Below, piece by piece: positions 45,336 to 57,200 of a DNA stretch of 64,000 nucleotides (within the stretch, counting starts at the first letter, position 1; every line of letters starts with the position of its first letter). The position numbers and the translations under genes were made by a program. The notes under the pieces were generated by a model, which was given only the letters and a program-made list of their open reading frames with translations, was not told where the DNA came from and did no database searches. The stretch is from Planoprotostelium fungivorum (Eukaryota; Evosea; Variosea; Cavosteliida; Cavosteliaceae). The DNA lies in contig MDYQ01000036.1 in NCBI GenBank assembly GCA_003024175.1, forward strand, positions 1-64,000, given 5' to 3'.

Positions 45336-45534
45336 CTCAGAAGGACTTCCTTATGGATCGCTTCAGCACTGGATTCCTCCTAAGATAGCTTGTGAGCCTG
45401 AGAGGTTTCCCGCTTTCGAGTTTCAAATATTCCCAACCGACACTTGGAGAGGAATTACATCTACAATGCAAATAATCCGATTCCAAAATTTATTACAACT
45501 CTAATGTAGTACAGTGACACTAATGATACCACCT

Positions 45535-46745
45535 TCACAACTTGGCCATCGAGAGTTTCATCAGAGAGTTGTAATGGTTCTCATGCCAATGCGACAGATA
45601 AATGTCCCTCGTTGCTACCCCCTTCACGGGTTCTATGACCGTCATGGGATCGTCTTTACCTGCGGACGATCAGTCACACTCAGTTGTGATCGTTCTCTCG
45701 ACTCACTGGATGTTGTCCTGACAGAACTCAGGATGTGGATCCTGACTCCGTACAATTGACTGGCGGCAACCAGAGCCAAATGGTCCCCCCTTCACCCGTC
45801 AGCGCAAGTCAAACGAACGACTCACCAAGTGCTGTCGGATGAAACGTAGCGACAGTAGGCCTCCCAGTTTGGAAATTGATCTCGGTCTAGAAAATCTTCC
45901 AGCTTCACTCCACTATCGTCGATGGAGAATGCTGCATTTCCTCGCAACCATTCGGTGATGTCTTGACGTACCTGATGGAGTGAGATGAGAGTAAGGTGAA
46001 TTTTTTACCTTCTTGTGTCTCCCACTCCTGTCGGGTGATTCGTTGAACTTTGCGTCCAATTGATCGGCGAGGGCTCTGTACATGCAGTTGCCTGAAGTAG
46101 AGTCAGATGCTTCATGGTCAAAGGCATCACCATCTCCGATCACTTCTCTCTCTTGGAATCCTCGATTTTGGATTCGTTTCGTCATCGAGTCTTCGTCGCT
46201 CTCCTGCTCTCCGAGTAAACTGGCTGCACTAGCACTGGTTACCTAAAGAAGATGAGTCGAACGATCCTCGTTGACATGATGACTATGTTGTACCTTCACA
46301 GGAGAATCACGATACAGAAATATCAGGATAAAGAAGATGAGCATCACCAACTGATCGGGTAGATCAATGGATGATGTGAAAGAATAGGAAGCTCAGACAG
46401 AATTGTCACTCACTGAGAAGGCGGCGGCCGCTGCGACGAATGTCAGACTCTTAAATGGTGTTCCATCTTCCATCTTATCTGTGTGCTGTTGTCGTGCTAG
46501 AATACGTCAATTACAATTGTTGACACGAACTTCGACTCACCATTCCATGATGTTGCTCGATTTATGGATCCGTTGGATGTTGTCGCCAACGGTGGCAACT
46601 TCTTGCTAAGACTTCTCCCTACGGTTTGTTGGTTGTCTGTGCAAAGGTGGACATCATACATACCTGGAACAATCTTATTCCCAACGGTGTCGGTTAGACG
46701 AAAATGAGTGCCTTGTGCAAGTTTGATGCTTTTCAGAAGAGACAT
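45535..46745 (-). CDS. membrane-tethered OTU-family deubiquitinase
   Basis: Cysteine protease of the OTU family, likely removing ubiquitin chains. The start at 46745 gives MSLLKSIKLAQGTHFRLTDT. Further exons give MEDGTPFKSLTFVAAAAAFS joined to a strongly hydrophobic LVMLIFFILIFLYR, so the N-terminus probably enters a membrane. The OTU domain follows an acidic linker. The catalytic Cys lies in DSTSGNCMYRALADQLDAKF, with helix RQDITEWLRGNAAFSID, the core WGDHLALVAASQLYGVRIHI and the catalytic His in LSHWHENHYNSL. TGA 45537-45535. The usual DGNC reads SGNC, with acidic residues a few positions before. OTUD3/OTU-DUB types are the nearest I recognise, but none has this N-terminal anchor. Confidence 0.85.
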
Positions 46746-47185
46746 GTTATGGTCGTCTTCTCTTATTCTGGTCGGGTGACAGCAACGAGCTTTCTATTTT
46801 CGAGAAAGTTGCGAAAGTTGTCAATTTACAACAAGTGAATCATTTAAGTTTATCTTAGCTTTACTGATGCACTCGTGCCCTTGGCTAGCCCAGATTCAGA
46901 AACTACAAGATTGATATAACCGCCCAGGATTTGATGCCCAAATGAATTAATCCGTCGTTGGCATCGCTCCCTGTCCATCTTCAACTTCGGTAGCCACTAA
47001 TCGAGGGAGGGACTGTCTACTTGTATCATAGGATGTGGACCGGCATTCAACATGTTCGGAGAGAATCGAAATGAACTCGAGCTGCTGGAAGACTTGCAAA
47101 TGTCAAAAATAAAACATGCCTTCGGAGTCTGTCATCCGTTCTCTTCGGGAAGCGACCGAGGTGAACACAGTGCAAGCAACAGCAG
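46746..47185. other. intergenic, divergent promoter region
   Basis: 440 bp between the OTU protease start and the receptor start. A short plus-strand ORF (47052 onward) overlaps the receptor's start but in another frame. I see nothing else. Confidence 0.5.
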
Positions 47186-50100
47186 ATGTGGGCTGTGTTC
47201 ATCACCTCGATTCTCTGCTCTATCACTTCGGTGTTGGCTCAATCGGAGGGCACCATCTTGAACAATCTGAGAATTGCCGGTGGTGGCTCCTCTCAGACTG
47301 CTCTAATCTCGCAAGTGAATCACTACTTCTTCTCGTTTCCTTTTCATCTGATCGACGGCAGCCGTGCACTTTTGTCGATCCGAGTGGGTATCTTTCCATC
47401 ACGTGCGATGTGATCGGTGGGGTCTCCACTCTGACTGTGAAAGGACTGAATGGCACTCTCTCTCCTGATATCGGTGTGTTCATCTTCTCTGTCGCAGTTC
47501 AACCTCATTTATGAAGGTCTTTTGACCAATCTGACCTCTTTGACCATCACAAACTCTGTCAGAGGACCGCTACCCGTTTCTCTCGGCCTTTTGACCGGTC
47601 TGAAACAACTGACGATCACGGGGAATCAGGTCGATTCGTCTGTCCCAAACCTTAGTGGCCTTCATAATCTCACATATATCAATCTGTATAGCAATGATTT
47701 CACGGGTGACATACCCTCTTATTGGTGTGATGTGGCCCAACCGAACACCATCGTCATGAACCAAAATCAGTGAGGAGACAGGAAGACCTACGAGTAACTG
47801 AATAGATATAGCTTCACTGGTAATATCTCTTTCGTTCAAAACTGCATCAATCTGAACACACTCAATGTGGTGAGATTTCTTCAGACAACTCACCTTTGTG
47901 TTGTCACTGAGAGAAGGCCAGGGCAGCAATGCTCTATCAGGAGAGATGCCTGCCTGCCTCTTCAATTCATCTCTGACGAGCGTGGATGTGGGTTACAGTC
48001 AGATGACCTTCCCCTCCATTCCACCGATCTTCTCTGGTCCTTCCCAACTTACATCGTTGGCTCTTCGCGGTACACATCATCATCATTGATTGATTTTTCT
48101 CACGAACGACAGATACGGGATTAACAAGCTTACCTTTTTGGCTTCTCCAGAGTCTGACGAATCTGCGTACTTTCTATCTGGACGGAAACCGTCTCAGCTC
48201 GCTGCCGAGCAATTTTGGATCTTCACTGCCGAATTGCGTCTATATCGATCTAGGAATCAACTCCATCCCCGTGTCATATCTACCGATGCTCTTCGGCATG
48301 AAGAGCATCCAGATAATATACATGAGTGCTAATAACATGAACGGCACCATCGAGATCGATCAGCCTTCGAATCTACAAGTATTGGACTTGTCGGGCAATC
48401 GCCTGTCTGGAGACCTGTCCTTCCTGAAGAAGATGGTCAGTCTCACGGATTTGAACATGAACGGTGCGTTTCAGGTTCCAAATCAAGAGGAGAGAGTGTT
48501 ACCTTCGTTCATCGGCTCTCTCAATCAGCTGAAAAGCTTCACTCTCAGGGTGACATTCATGTGGAACGGATACCTTGATACTGAAAGAGATCAGGGAAAT
48601 AATTTCACAGGGTCCATTCCTGCTGCTTTATCAAATCTGACGAAGCTACAGAAGTTAGATCTGAGGTGAGCATCTCGGTCTATCATTCTCACATCCCTTG
48701 ATCAAGAGACTTTTCTTGACATTTATATCAGTTCAAACTCTTTCTATGGCTTCGTCCCTTCCTTTTTAAACGCCACCGTGTTTCCTTCTCTCACATCCAT
48801 CGATCTATCCAGAAACTCTTTCACTCTCATCGACGAGAATGCCCTCAGTGGTTTCCCATCTACCTGCTCTATCCTCGATAATCCTCTCTCATGCTTCGCC
48901 TCTCAGCCTATTGATTCATCGTGCGAGTTACCCCCACATGCAGCCTGTCCATTGAGATTGCTGTACAACGAAGGGACGTTGATCTCATCGAATGACGCAC
49001 AGGTGAGAATGGAGAGGAGAATGATAGTTGAATGAGAGTTCAGTCTATTTTGGAGAATTTTAATACGTCGGATAGCCAAGTGAGCGATTTAAACCCATTT
49101 CTCTTAGGATACGATGTGAAGTGAAGTGACTCAAATATGATCGTAGATCACAGAGGTGGTGGCAGCTGTGATAGGGTCCTTGGTGAGGACAACAAAGAGG
49201 TTCACGTATACATCAAATTCCACATCAATCAGCCTGCAGACGTACAACAAGAACGAAAGCAGCTCAGCGAGAATAGAGAATGCAATTAACGGTTCAAATT
49301 ACGCCGTGAGTCTACCTTGGTCATCCGTGTCTACGAAAGATCAAGGTGAGAGTGTATAATGCGAAGGAATGAAAGAGAAATGTATTGACGATACCAAGTG
49401 TCGGTGGCTCTCTCCTCCATTCTTCTGAATCCTTCTCTGTCTATCTACAGGGAATCGATGTGAGGAATGATCACCATCCATCCAGAGCTGACAGAGTGAC
49501 GAAGAAGAGGCAGAGTGGTAGGAGTGCAAGTGTACGATGGTAATGGAAGAGAGGTAGAGATAGGAGGAGTGACAGAGAGAATCAACATCACTATGGGCTT
49601 CATCGATGCCATACCGTCTGATCAAAGTGAGTTGAAAACGATCTCGCTATTTTAGGGCTGAAAGAGACAGATGCTGTGTGTCAGTGGTGGAATGAGGTCC
49701 AGAAAGAATGGTCGCGTGATGGATGTGACCTATATGTAGACGAAGCACGTCTGGGAGTGTGCCAATGCAGCCATCTCACAAACTTCTCCATTGGCGTAAT
49801 ACCAGCCGACACTGCAGCCGTGATACCACAAATGGGAGGAGGAATGTCGACACAACTGATGATCATAATCATCTGCTCTGCTGCTGGTGGCTCTATAGTC
49901 ATTCTATCCATCATCATTCTGATCGTCGTCGTGCGCAAGAAAAGAACGGTGAGTGATGTATCTCGAGATCAAGGCTGAAAGAAGAAATAGATCAAGCATG
50001 AGACCACGATGGAATTGATCGGAGGAGAAGACATGAGAGGAAGAGTCAAGATGGAAAGAAAGGAAAGAGAAGAAGAAGGCATAGAGACATGGAAGGCAGT

Positions 50101-51120
50101 GTGTGACGGCGTGACTGCAGTGTGCGTGATGAAGGCAATGGATGCAAGAGGTAAAGCACAGATGACGAGAGAGGCAGCTATGTTGCAGGTGAGAGAAGAA
50201 GGGCAGATGATGTACAGGGCAGCTGAGAGAGAGACAGAGACAGCATCATCCGATGATAGTGATGTATCTGGGACAAGACAGTGCAGGTGATGAACCGTCA
50301 GAGTGAAGAAGGAAGAGACTGAGAGAGAACAGAAGGGTACATAGTAACAGAATGGATGAACGTTGGAAGACTGCGAGAATATGTTAGAAGAGAGGCACTG
50401 GATTTATTTACCGTATTGAAAATGTGAGTGAGAGTGAAGGAGAGAGAGGACTGATAGAGATGCAGAGGGGAGGATGTGGCGAAGGGAATGACGTATATCC
50501 ATGAACAAGGTCTTGTTCACACTCATCTGACAGCCAGCAGCGTGAGTGAATACTTCAAAGAAATACGATGCTAAATACGAAATGCAGGTGTTCCTGAGCG
50601 TGATCGACAGAGAAGTGACAGCGAAGATAGCCAACATGGCTCATGCTGTCACAGAAGGCGACAGAGCAGAGCAGCGACAGATTGGCCCACACACAGTGAG
50701 TGACAGCAGCGAGAAGAGAGCTGACAGAGAACGAGGCGCCAGAGGTAGAAAGAGAGGGAGTGTACAAGAAGGCATCAGATGTGTACAGCTATGGACTGCT
50801 TCTCTGGTCAATGGTCGAACAGCAAGACGTATCTGAGAAGGTGATATATATAAGATCAAAAGATGTGCTGAACTAGTTTGTAGACGGGTCATCGTCTTGC
50901 GACGAGAGAGTCTTCCACTATCATGACTAAAAGCTGGGACACGGGAATGAAAGCTCTTGTGCTCGACTGTACGCAAGCAGAAGATAGACCTAAGTTCTTC
51001 GATGTCGCGAAGAAACTGAGAGTACGAAGACAGACACACTCCGCCAATATCACGAAAGATGATTATACGAAGCACAAGAGAAAAGACGAGGAGAGCGAGC
51101 ATTATGGGTCTGATCTCTAG
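47186..51120 (+). CDS. LRR receptor with GPS motif, one TM helix and a degenerate kinase (pseudokinase) domain
   Basis: Type I receptor of over 1,000 residues in many exons. The start at 47186 gives a signal peptide, MWAVFITSILCSITSVLAQ. An N-terminal cap with PCTFVDPSGYLSITCDVIGG is followed by about twelve leucine-rich repeats, such as NLTYINLYSNDFTGDIPSYW, LQVLDLSGNRLSGDLSFLKK and NNFTGSIPAALSNLTKLQKL, and a Cys-rich LRR end. A beta-rich juxtamembrane region ends in a GPS motif, CQWWNEVQKEWSRDGC then CQCSHLTNFSIGV. The helix TQLMIIIICSAAGG to IIILIVVV is followed by a kinase-like domain. It keeps the beta-3 Lys (VCVMKAMD), the alpha-C Glu (REAAMLQ), GYIVTEWMNVGRLREYV, EAPEVE and SDVYSYGLLLWSM. 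The catalytic loop reads HTHL instead of HRDL, and the metal-binding DFG is replaced by ANM. TAG 51118-51120. Confidence 0.87.
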
Positions 51121-51232
51121 TTTTTGGAATAAATTGGGATCCTTCTTCGTTCTTCTGCAGATAGCAAGTGATTTCGCTGTACTAATTTGAGTTATTCTCA
51201 ATCTCATTTATTTCTCTTTTCGAACTGTATAC

Positions 51233-54200
51233 TCAAATCCATGCATTCCATCCCACGTACATCATGGCTAGATTCTCTACAGAGGTCGCATGACCAATCT
51301 GCAGGTGCACTTGTGCGTCCACCGATTGCTGAAATCCAGCGGAGCCTTTCCCTTGCAGCCTCTTGTCCAACTCTAAGATGATCCTCGTCGCCTCCTCTTG
51401 TGCGCTGATTGGTTCGGAATAGCCCTTCTACTCTATGAGCGATATTCTCCGCTTCCACTCACCTTATTCTTCTTCTCTTTCAGCTCCTGCAGAGGATCGT
51501 AGATGAACGTCTCCAGGACACTCAGTAGAGTCTCTCTGTGTTGTCGGATGAGAGACAGAGACTGCCTGCAGATGTTGACGAATATCCCCTTGTAGCCTAG
51601 TATTCCCATCACGTCAAGCATGTTGTTCGTCAACCGAAATGGAACCGTCTCGGGCTCAGCGAACGTCAGTCCCTTGTAGAACAAACAGTTGAAGTCCACG
51701 TGAACACAATCTCCATTGTTCGCATCGAGCATGATGTTCTCAGAGTGTCGATCTCCCAATCTAATCATCGTTATTATCCCACTTACATCGATGATATCGT
51801 GATGTGCATGGTTATCGTGATTTGATGTCCGATGAGCCCACCCCAGGATGTATCCGATCATGGACATGACCGCACACGATTTCGTGAATGAATTTCTGGC
51901 CTGAAGCCACGAAGAAGGATCACTGAACTTCTCCAAATACCACTTGTGCATCACGGGAGAGCTCCACCACTGCTGGATCTCTTTGAACTTTTGTATCCTA
52001 TCTCGAATGAGAATGGTTCGTCTCACGATTTCTCACCGGATGTCTGGTGGCATCTTATTCTTGAGTTCACCGGCGGTCTTTTTGGTGAGAGCGACGTAGG
52101 CACTCGAGCCCATCTGTTGTTCGAAGAGGGGAGAGACAACGTTACGAATGGTGTGAGTGTTATCCATCCATTCGATGATTCCGTTCAGTTCGTCCAGTGG
52201 TACCACGCTATACGTTCGAATGTAAAGCTGATGCTTTCGGCAGTTTCCGTCCTTTCTGAAGAGGATGTTGATCATCGTGTTGATCTCCATCGTCCTCGCA
52301 TCGTGTCTCAGGTCATCTTTTGGCTTACACAGAAAGTGACACCTCTTTCCTTCGTTCGTCTGCAATGTATCGTCAATAAGAGTCGATATGTATCCGTCTC
52401 ACCAGCCACGTCATTTTCTTCGGTCTAGCGATGGAGGACATGATGATGACGTGGTCTTCCAGCTCTCTGACAGTCGTCGGGTTCCTGTGGAAACCGTTGT
52501 ACGTTTCACCGGGTTTACCTCCCTCTTTGTTGTGAGGTAATTCGATGGTCATGGCAGCTTGTAGGGGGAGAATGATCTGATAGCTGGCCAGGTCTTTCAG
52601 GTAGCGGAAGTAATTGGTTAGCCTTCCCTTCTGTCGGCTGATGTCGAATTCTTTGACTTTCTCCGGCTCGATGGTGATGTGGCACATGTCGGTCAGGAAG
52701 GCAACGAACGTCTTGAATTTCTCGAGATAATTGGCGAGCTCCTCTGTCTTTGATTCCTTCCTGGCCAGTGTATCTACATCTATCGGATGATGTCAGTTTC
52801 ATATATATAAGAGGATGAGAAATCGATATCGAATACCTTGTGCACGTTTGCTTCGATTCTGTTCTTTCGATTGATTTACGGAGGCCATGAGCCAGCTGGT
52901 CTGCTTGGGATATGTCTTCAAGACTTTGCTCAGAACTTGTCGGATGAAACTGAAGGCCGCCTTGTTGTTGTGACAGATTCGACTGATCATCTGAGGTAGA
53001 ACTGTGTACCATTGGTAGGCACAGATATCTGCATTCTTCACGATCCTATCATTGTGAGCCTCCTCGGTGCCGTTTCATTTCTCCTCTCACTCGCTGACTT
53101 TGTTGTATCTCTCCGTGATGACCTTCATCTCTTTCGTCTCCTTCTGGCTATTCAGCAGCAGAACATTCGTGCCGAAATCAAAGTAATTGGTCAAGAGTCT
53201 CGGTAGAGAATGATGGATGTATTCACTACCAATGGAAAGTGATTTCGCTGGCCTCGTAAGACAGACATCAGATGTTTCAACTCACAGTAACCATCTATCG
53301 CGTGGAAGAACCAATCGAGAGGTAAGGCAGGATCGATGCTCGATTTGGCCGTGAAGATGTGCGTCTCACCATGCTCCCTCTGATATTGAATCCACAGCGA
53401 ATCACAGTACCTCCCCCACTGAAAGTATCCCTTCTCCCAACTGCATCGTTATTCAGTCTCTCCCCTCTCTCTCTTTCTCTTCTCACTTGGATCTCCTCTT
53501 GACCACCGTATCGTACATGTCTACCAGCTGAGGTGGATCACACAGCTCCATAGACTGTGACCACCTCGCTATGGAGAGTAAGATTCTCCCTTCCAAGGCT
53601 TGATCCTCTTTCTCCTTCTTCTTGTTGTCTCGGTAGGTCTGGAGCATCTGCAAGGCCCTGTGTTGCTCTCCCTTCTTCCACAAGATCTTCGTCTCTTCGA
53701 TGAGCACCCCTTGTCCTCCGTCTAATTTGGAGCGTGTGAGGCAACTGGAGGCCATCTGAAGGATGTCACGATCGATTATATCGAAGAGAGACACCTGAAG
53801 CTGATCTGCTTTCCTGGCCAACTTTGCAATGTTTTGGGAGATAACGGGAATCATTGGATGTGATATCTTTGTCTTCTCTTTCAAGATCTCCAGTAGAACT
53901 CGTCTGACTGTCAGGAGGGGTTCGCGAGATTTCAGCGTGTTTTCCACGACATCCATGCGTGTGTCCCACAGTCTCTCCACTTGCTTCTGATAGTTGGTCG
54001 GTGTGGTGTGATTGTCCATCAGCATTAATGAAAATCTCTCGATCTCAGTTAAGATCTGAAGCTTTCCCAGGAGAGAATAAGAAGCTTCGTACGATTGAAG
54101 TGTCGACACACTGAGCGAAGCCATGATGTCTTGTCTTCCTCTCTTCAGCGATAACGTCAGCTTATCTCTCTCTCCTTCTCTAGTGGCCAGCAGACACCTG

Positions 54201-57200
54201 TTGCAATGATGATCCATACAAACGATCTACATCAGAGTTTACCTTCCCACTTGGACTTCGAAGCCATCATCGACAGGATGAGATAAGAAGGTGTTCAAAT
54301 CGGTCCAATCGGATAATCTCCAAGCTGCGTGAGATGCATACGATCGTAACGTCTTTCCGTTGATGTCCTCCTCGTCCTTCCTCGTGTTCAGAGCTTGTTG
54401 TGCGATCATTTTCATCGTCTGTGTCTGTCCTCCGTGCTGCAAGCATTCCAACAGACCCACCTGTCAAGTATTGACAAAGATGAAGAGACGTAGAAATAAA
54501 GAAGTTGTACTCACGACGTGTCTGATGTCATTGGGGTTGGCTTGAATGCACTGATCGTGAATGTTCTGTGCTTCGGACCAATTTCCAGAGCTCTTCAGAT
54601 CGAAGAGGGTCTGTTCTAAGGTAGTCTCTCCTCTGATGCTGGACAATGCCGCCAGATTCATGTGATCTCCCAATCGATGAAAAATCTCCTCCAGAGCTTC
54701 CACGTTGGCCATCAGACATCCACTGCAGATGTCAGATCTTCCACCGTCGCTCGTTGTCTCACCTGTCGTTGTGTTTGCTCTTGATGAATGATTCCAGGTG
54801 CAAGAGAGATCTAGCGTAATCTTTGCATCGGTAGGCTGCCCTCGACATGGTCATCTGAGGGATGTTTGAGAGGAGCTGCTCCACCGAACTCTTGGGTTCC
54901 GTTGTGATTCTTCTGTTTCCCTTCTTCCTCTCCGATTCCTTCTTTCGAATGGTCTCCAGCCATTCATTCAACCAATCGATCAAGTAGAACACTCTCTGAC
55001 TGCACATGACCACGAATTCACTGCTCTCCTCTTTCTCCAAGACTCCTGACATGAGATGAGTGAAGAACGATCGATCCTTCTCACCTAACATCTCGTGAGA
55101 GATAGAGGGCACGTATTCTAGGTTGTGATTCAACACGTCGATCAACACGTAGGGTAATAGATATAAGGTCGTAGATAGATCATCTCGAATGACACCCCTG
55201 TGACGAATGAATACGTCATCATCCTTATGATGTGAAAGCTCACCGACAAGCCCAAAAGATGCCTGATTTCGATCCTCTCGATACTTTGATGAGCTGTCTC
55301 GTCCATTTGATGATCCACATCCTGTAACTCGATACACTTGATATCACCGTTGTCTTCTCTTTGTCCGTGACATTCGCTTCCTCTGCAACATCTCGTCATC
55401 AAAATGGTCCATCGTTCACAATGACATGTACCATTGACATAGAAAGCATCTCACCTTTCAACTCGTAAGTGGAATTCAACAGAGGTCGAATGATGGCCTG
55501 GATGTCCACAGAGAAGCAATCCCACATGTTCGGCTCGCTCTTCTTCTTCTTGTCTGCCTTCTCCTGACACTTGAAGATCTTCAACACTTCTTGTATGGCG
55601 TAAGAGGCTCTGTCCTGCACGTTCGTGTCTCTCGATCCACCTCTCATCACTTTGATCAGGTAGTTCTCGATGAGATCGACTCCGAAGTCGTGATCAGACT
55701 GTCATCGACGATGAGTATGGATGTGATCGTTGTAGATGGCACCTTTTCTACCGGTTTATCGGGTCTCAAGTGGCGGGAGATATCGGAGAAATGGCAGGAT
55801 TCTACTGCACCAATTTCTCCGAGACACGCTGCGATCTCTAATTTGTTCTCTCTCAGAGTCTCACTGTTTCCCGCCAAAATTAAACCCTAAATCCTTGAGT
55901 TTCCAATCGATCTTGTACCACTCACCTTGACGAGAGCTTCGATGACTTTTCTATACTGTGGATCTCTAGAGTGCAACAGACCATCTCTCAATTCATTTCC
56001 TCTCTCTTCGAGTAATCCTCTCAGTCGTGTGAGCGTGTAACTCCGTATGTTGGCGTTCTCGTGTTCGATCGCTCGAGCCAATTGATCCAGTTGGTCCAAT
56101 AGACCGATGGGCTTGTTCTCCAGCACTTTGCACACTTCCTTCATCGTCGGATATTCATCGACATGTAGGGCGAACGGAATCTGACATCGTGAGACGATAT
56201 CATCGATGGGATCTTCCCACCTCTTTGAAATATGGAGACATCTGCTGCTTCTTCTCGATGACGATGTACTCGAATATCTGCTTGACGATCTCCTTCACGT
56301 CATCCGGTGCACCCTCCTTCCCGAGAGGTGACAAAACTACGAAGACTTGTCCCATGATTCCTCCCAAGTGTGGCACGTCCAGTTCTTTGACAAAAGTGAG
56401 CCACGCTTGAACTGTCTCCCGATGCACATCCGGATGTAATTTGATGAGCAGCTCCAACGTCGACGCCACCTTCGGTCGATGCCCGCAGATGTGCTTGCCC
56501 AAGATATCGATGAGCTTCTCGATGGATGTCACTAGGCTCTTCTTGCGTAGCAATTTGGTCTCTTCACTCGAACTGCGATGGATGTCGCCCGACGAGCTTC
56601 TCTCTTCTCTCGGAAATAATTTTCCGTTGATGTGGTCCATGATGGAGAGGAAGTTCTGCTCTAGGAAATCGGAGATATCCGTCTTCAGCTCCATGATCGA
56701 TATGACCCGATTGAGGGCGTGGAGAACCGGCTCCATCGGGTGATCTCCCAGCATCTCGGACAGTCGATAGAGAACTTGTGACAAGTGTGCCTCCAGAATA
56801 GTACGAGGTGGTACTCTCAGGATCTCGCAGAGTAGATTGAGAGAAGATTCGGTGTGGGAGGGATGGTCCACCAGGATGTTGCACAGTAGCTCCGGGAGGC
56901 AGTCCAGGATGAGATTTCCTCGACTTTTCGATCCGGTCTTCTTCTCCAAACGCTCCAGGGCGGTGTTTCGTTCGTCTCTCGGTCCGGTCATGATGTACGT
57001 CAAGATATCGCAACTGCTCTTGCTGTACCATTCCTCCAAGGCTTGTTTACTCTCTAGCCATTGTTCGATGAGGCTGTCGTTACAGTTCTCCACGATAATT
57101 CTGACACATTTCCATCAGTTCTACACCGTACAGACGATCTCACTTGTAGGGTAATTTTCCGTGGAAGGAATCACTGTCGTGATCCAGTAATAGATTCCTC

